Shown piece by piece: positions 16,415-18,251 of a stretch of 18,251 bases of DNA; position 1 is the first letter of the stretch; each line of letters opens with the position of its first letter. The translations under genes and the position numbers were made by a program. The stretch comes from AWTP1-13 sp035253505 (GTDB lineage Bacteria; Pseudomonadota; Alphaproteobacteria; Rhizobiales; Hyphomicrobiaceae): positions 1-18,251 of the forward strand of contig DATFCC010000251.1 in assembly GCA_035253505.1 (NCBI GenBank). The letters are read 5' to 3'. Under the pieces are notes generated by a model. That model had not been told where the DNA came from. It saw only the letters and a program-made list of their open reading frames with translations, and did not search any database.

Positions 16415-17191
16415 TCACGCCAGCCTCCAGGGAAACAGCCAGCGGTTGGCAGCCTTGAAGAGGAAATCGGAGACGAGGCCGATGACGCCGATCACGATGA
16501 TGCCGAAGATGATCTGCCCCGTGTTGAGCAGCGCCTGGCTGTCGACGATCATGTGACCGATGCCCGCCGACGAGCCGATCAGCTCGGCCACGATCACGTA
16601 GGTCCAGGCCCACCCCAGCACGAGGCGCAGGATCTCGGCGATGTCGGGCGCCGACGAGGGGATCAGCACGCGCCGGATGATGCCGCCGTCCCCGGCACCG
16701 AGGGTATAAGCTGCCTCCACGAGGTCGCGGCGCGTGCTGCCGACCGCCACCGCCACCATCAGGATGATCTGGAACACGGCGCCGATGAAGATGACGAGCA
16801 GTTTCTGCTTCTCCCCGATGCCGGCCCAAAGGATCAGCAGCGGGATGAACGCCGAGGCCGGCAGGTAGCGCGCGAACGATACGAAGGGCTCCAGAAACGC
16901 CTCGACCGCCTTGTAGGTGCCCATCAAGACGCCCAGAGGCACCGCGAGCAGAGCCGCCAGCACGAACCCGCCCACCACGCGCCAGATGGTGATGGCGATG
17001 TCGTAGAGGAATCCGTGCCGGACGAGCAGCCCGTAGCCTTCACGCACCATGGTCAGGGGATCGGCGAGGAAGGTGCGCGTGACGTAGCCGCCGAAGGTCG
17101 CCCAGCCCCATGCCGCGACGAACAGCACGAAGAACAGGATACCAAGCGCAACACGCGCTGGAAGGGAGATGGGCTCGAGCGGCCGTGGCAT
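16415..17191 (-). CDS. ABC transporter permease, taurine/sulfonate/nitrate type (SsuC/TauC-like)
   Basis: A 258-residue inner-membrane permease. Helix 1 is 'VALGILFFVLFVAAWGWATF' (about 14-33). Further helices include 'VVGGFVLAALLAVPLGVLMG', 'SAFIPLLILWAGIG', 'LLVIFIGAVFQIILMVAVAV', 'YVIVAELIGSSAGIG' and 'IIFGIIVIGVIGLVSDFLF'. The EAA coupling loop is 'EAAYTLGAGDGGIIRRVLIPSSAPDI'. Length and the 'GIGHMIVDSQ' segment agree with the SsuC/TauC/NrtB group. ATG 17191 has no obvious ribosome-binding site. It lies between the binding protein (upstream) and the ATPase (downstream), with repeat-bearing gaps on both sides. Confidence 0.93.
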   Translation of the reverse strand: MPRPLEPISLPARVALGILFFVLFVAAWGWATFGGYVTRTFLADPLTMVREGYGLLVRHGFLYDIAITIWRVVGGFVLAALLAVPLGVLMGTYKAVEAFLEPFVSFARYLPASAFIPLLILWAGIGEKQKLLVIFIGAVFQIILMVAVAVGSTRRDLVEAAYTLGAGDGGIIRRVLIPSSAPDIAEILRLVLGWAWTYVIVAELIGSSAGIGHMIVDSQALLNTGQIIFGIIVIGVIGLVSDFLFKAANRWLFPWRLA

Positions 17192-17221
17192 CCGTTGCGG
17201 CTATCGTGGAGCGACTGCGAA

Positions 17222-17325
17222 GGCAAGAGGGGTCAGCCCCCTCGCGCACCCGTTTTGTTCATTGTCACCACCTGAGGCAAGGGGTCTGACCCATTTGACT
17301 TCGTCTGACCCCATTCGCCTTTGCC
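17222..17325. repeat. Inverted GGCAA..GGGGTCAG repeat element (MITE/REP-like)
   Basis: The left end is GGCAAGAGGGGTCAG (17222-17236). The right end, read on the minus strand, is GGCAAAGGCGAATGGGGTCAG (17325-17305), the same words with a 6-base insertion. A third, direct copy GGCAAGGGGTCTGAC lies at 17276-17290, and GGGTC-T-GACCC is a perfect short palindrome inside it. The GGGGTCTGACCCC word is a frequent dispersed repeat in proteobacteria. It sits in the 187-base gap between the binding-protein and permease genes. Confidence 0.6.
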
Positions 17326-17378
17326 GAGGTCCTCGTGCCCTCGTGCTCCTTTCCCAGGAGACGGGAGAGTGGCCTCAC

Positions 17379-18251
17379 TCACTTGATGTAGCTGGCATCG
17401 ATGATCGTGGCGATGTCCGGCACCTGCTTGATGATGCCGATCTCGACGAGCAGATCGCCAGCCTCCTTGGAAAAGGCCTGCAGCTCGCCGGCGAAGAACT
17501 TCTGGTTGGCGGCCTTGTCCTGCCAGCGCAGGAACTTGGCCGAGTTGCCGAACTGCTCGCCGGTCTGCTTCACGTCGGCCCCCATCACCTCGTAGGCCTT
17601 GGCCGGGTCTTTGGCGATCGCCGCCACGGCTTCGAAGTAGCTGTCGGCCAGCGCCTGCGCGGCCTTGGCATTGTCGGCGAGGAACTTAGGGGTGCAGCCG
17701 AAGGTGTCCATGACCATCGGGTAGTCGAGTGTGGTGGCAATGATCTTGCCTTTGTCGGGGGCCGCACGCACGGCCGACAGATATGGCTCATAGGTCATTG
17801 CCGCATCGTTCTGCCCGGCGACGAAAGCGGTTGCTGCCGCTGCCGGCTCCAGGTTGACGACCGTGACGTCCTTCACGCTGAGCCCGTTCTTCTTGAGGAA
17901 CCAGGCGAGCGTGAAGTAGGGCGCGGTGCCGGGTGCCGAGGCTGCCACCGTCTTGCCCTTGAGGTCCTTGATCGAGGCGATGTCGTTGCGCACGGCCATG
18001 CCGTCCGCGCCATACGATTTGTCGAGCTGGAAAATCTGCTTGGTGGCGACCCCGTTGGCGTTCCACACCAGCCACGTCTCCACGGTGGTGGCCGCGCACT
18101 GGATGTCGCCCGAGGCGATCGCGAGGTGACGGTCCTTCTGGGGGATCTTCTTGATGGACACGTCGAGCCCGTTTTTCTTGAAGATGCCGGTCTCCTTGGC
18201 CAGCGTCAGCGGCGCAAAGCCCGTCCAACCGGAGATGCCGATGGCAACGGC
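17379..18251 (-). CDS. ABC transporter substrate-binding protein, SsuA/TauA/NMT1-like (5' end outside window)
   Basis: The last 290 residues of a periplasmic binding protein; the frame is open to the window edge, so the signal peptide is not visible. The first visible residues, 'GISGWTGFAPLTLAKETGIF' and then 'KKNGLDVSIKKIPQKDRHLAIASGD', are the characteristic N-terminal lobe of the nitrate/sulfonate/taurine binding family. Later segments include 'DLKGKTVAASAPGTAPYFTLAWFLKKNGL' in the hinge region and 'GQNDAAMTYEPYLS' in lobe 2. A GTG at 18161 is only an internal codon. Ligand identity is open: taurine, alkanesulfonate, nitrate/bicarbonate, or an amide/pyrimidine precursor are all possible. 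It is the first visible gene of the minus-strand importer operon. Confidence 0.93.
   Translation of the reverse strand, partial: AVAIGISGWTGFAPLTLAKETGIFKKNGLDVSIKKIPQKDRHLAIASGDIQCAATTVETWLVWNANGVATKQIFQLDKSYGADGMAVRNDIASIKDLKGKTVAASAPGTAPYFTLAWFLKKNGLSVKDVTVVNLEPAAAATAFVAGQNDAAMTYEPYLSAVRAAPDKGKIIATTLDYPMVMDTFGCTPKFLADNAKAAQALADSYFEAVAAIAKDPAKAYEVMGADVKQTGEQFGNSAKFLRWQDKAANQKFFAGELQAFSKEAGDLLVEIGIIKQVPDIATIIDASYIK

Noticed and set aside
17379..18161. Binding protein starting at the GTG at 18161
   Set aside because: The frame continues to the window edge with clear family sequence (GWTGFAPLTLAKETGIF), so this GTG is an internal valine.

Overview
The window is GC-rich, densely coding DNA that most resembles an alphaproteobacterial chromosome. 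Evidence for this is the EF-P with an MKVIASSIRKGNV-type start, a LiuR-type MerR regulator, third-position-GC codon use, and an inverted repeat starting GTCATCCCGG of a kind common in alphaproteobacterial genomes. I cannot name the genus. No rRNA, tRNA, CRISPR array, prophage or transposase gene is visible.

Layout, left to right. (1) 1-300: 3' end of a 3-hydroxy-3-methylglutaryl-CoA lyase. (2) 406-1290: an exported caspase-fold peptidase, convergent with a PPOX-class flavin protein (1320-1928, minus). (3) 2213-7832: a complete peptide/nickel-type (family 5) ABC importer operon. Its order is a fused double ATPase starting at TTG, a substrate-binding protein, then two permeases. An operator-like palindrome lies over its likely promoter, and a perfect 18-bp GC palindrome lies after the binding-protein gene. 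(4) 7843-7928: an inverted pair of REP-like hairpins between convergent genes; the REP tetranucleotide supplies the stop codon of the next gene, a small protein that looks papain-like (7925-8425, minus). (5) 8592-10378: efp and epmA, head to head: elongation factor P and the ligase that would modify it. The epmA gene carries an in-frame segment of about 19 codons with foreign-looking codon use and a small hairpin.

(6) 10571-12144 (minus): acp then a FabF-like ketoacyl synthase, a stand-alone acyl-carrier/condensing pair. (7) 12454-15410 (plus): divergent from that pair, an operon of long-chain acyl-CoA synthetase, LiuR-like MerR regulator and metallophosphoesterase, with overlapping or abutting genes. 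The two arms share a 309-bp region holding a candidate operator. (8) 15418-18251 (minus): a taurine/sulfonate/nitrate-type ABC importer in the order binding protein (5' end beyond the window), permease, ATPase. Each intergenic gap in this operon carries a palindromic repeat.

Most genes belong to well-known families. The items most worth a second look are the candidate insertion in epmA, the unrecognised cysteine-peptidase-like protein tied to the REP pair, and the ACP-KAS / acyl-CoA synthetase divergon. I found no convincing wholly new multi-gene system.
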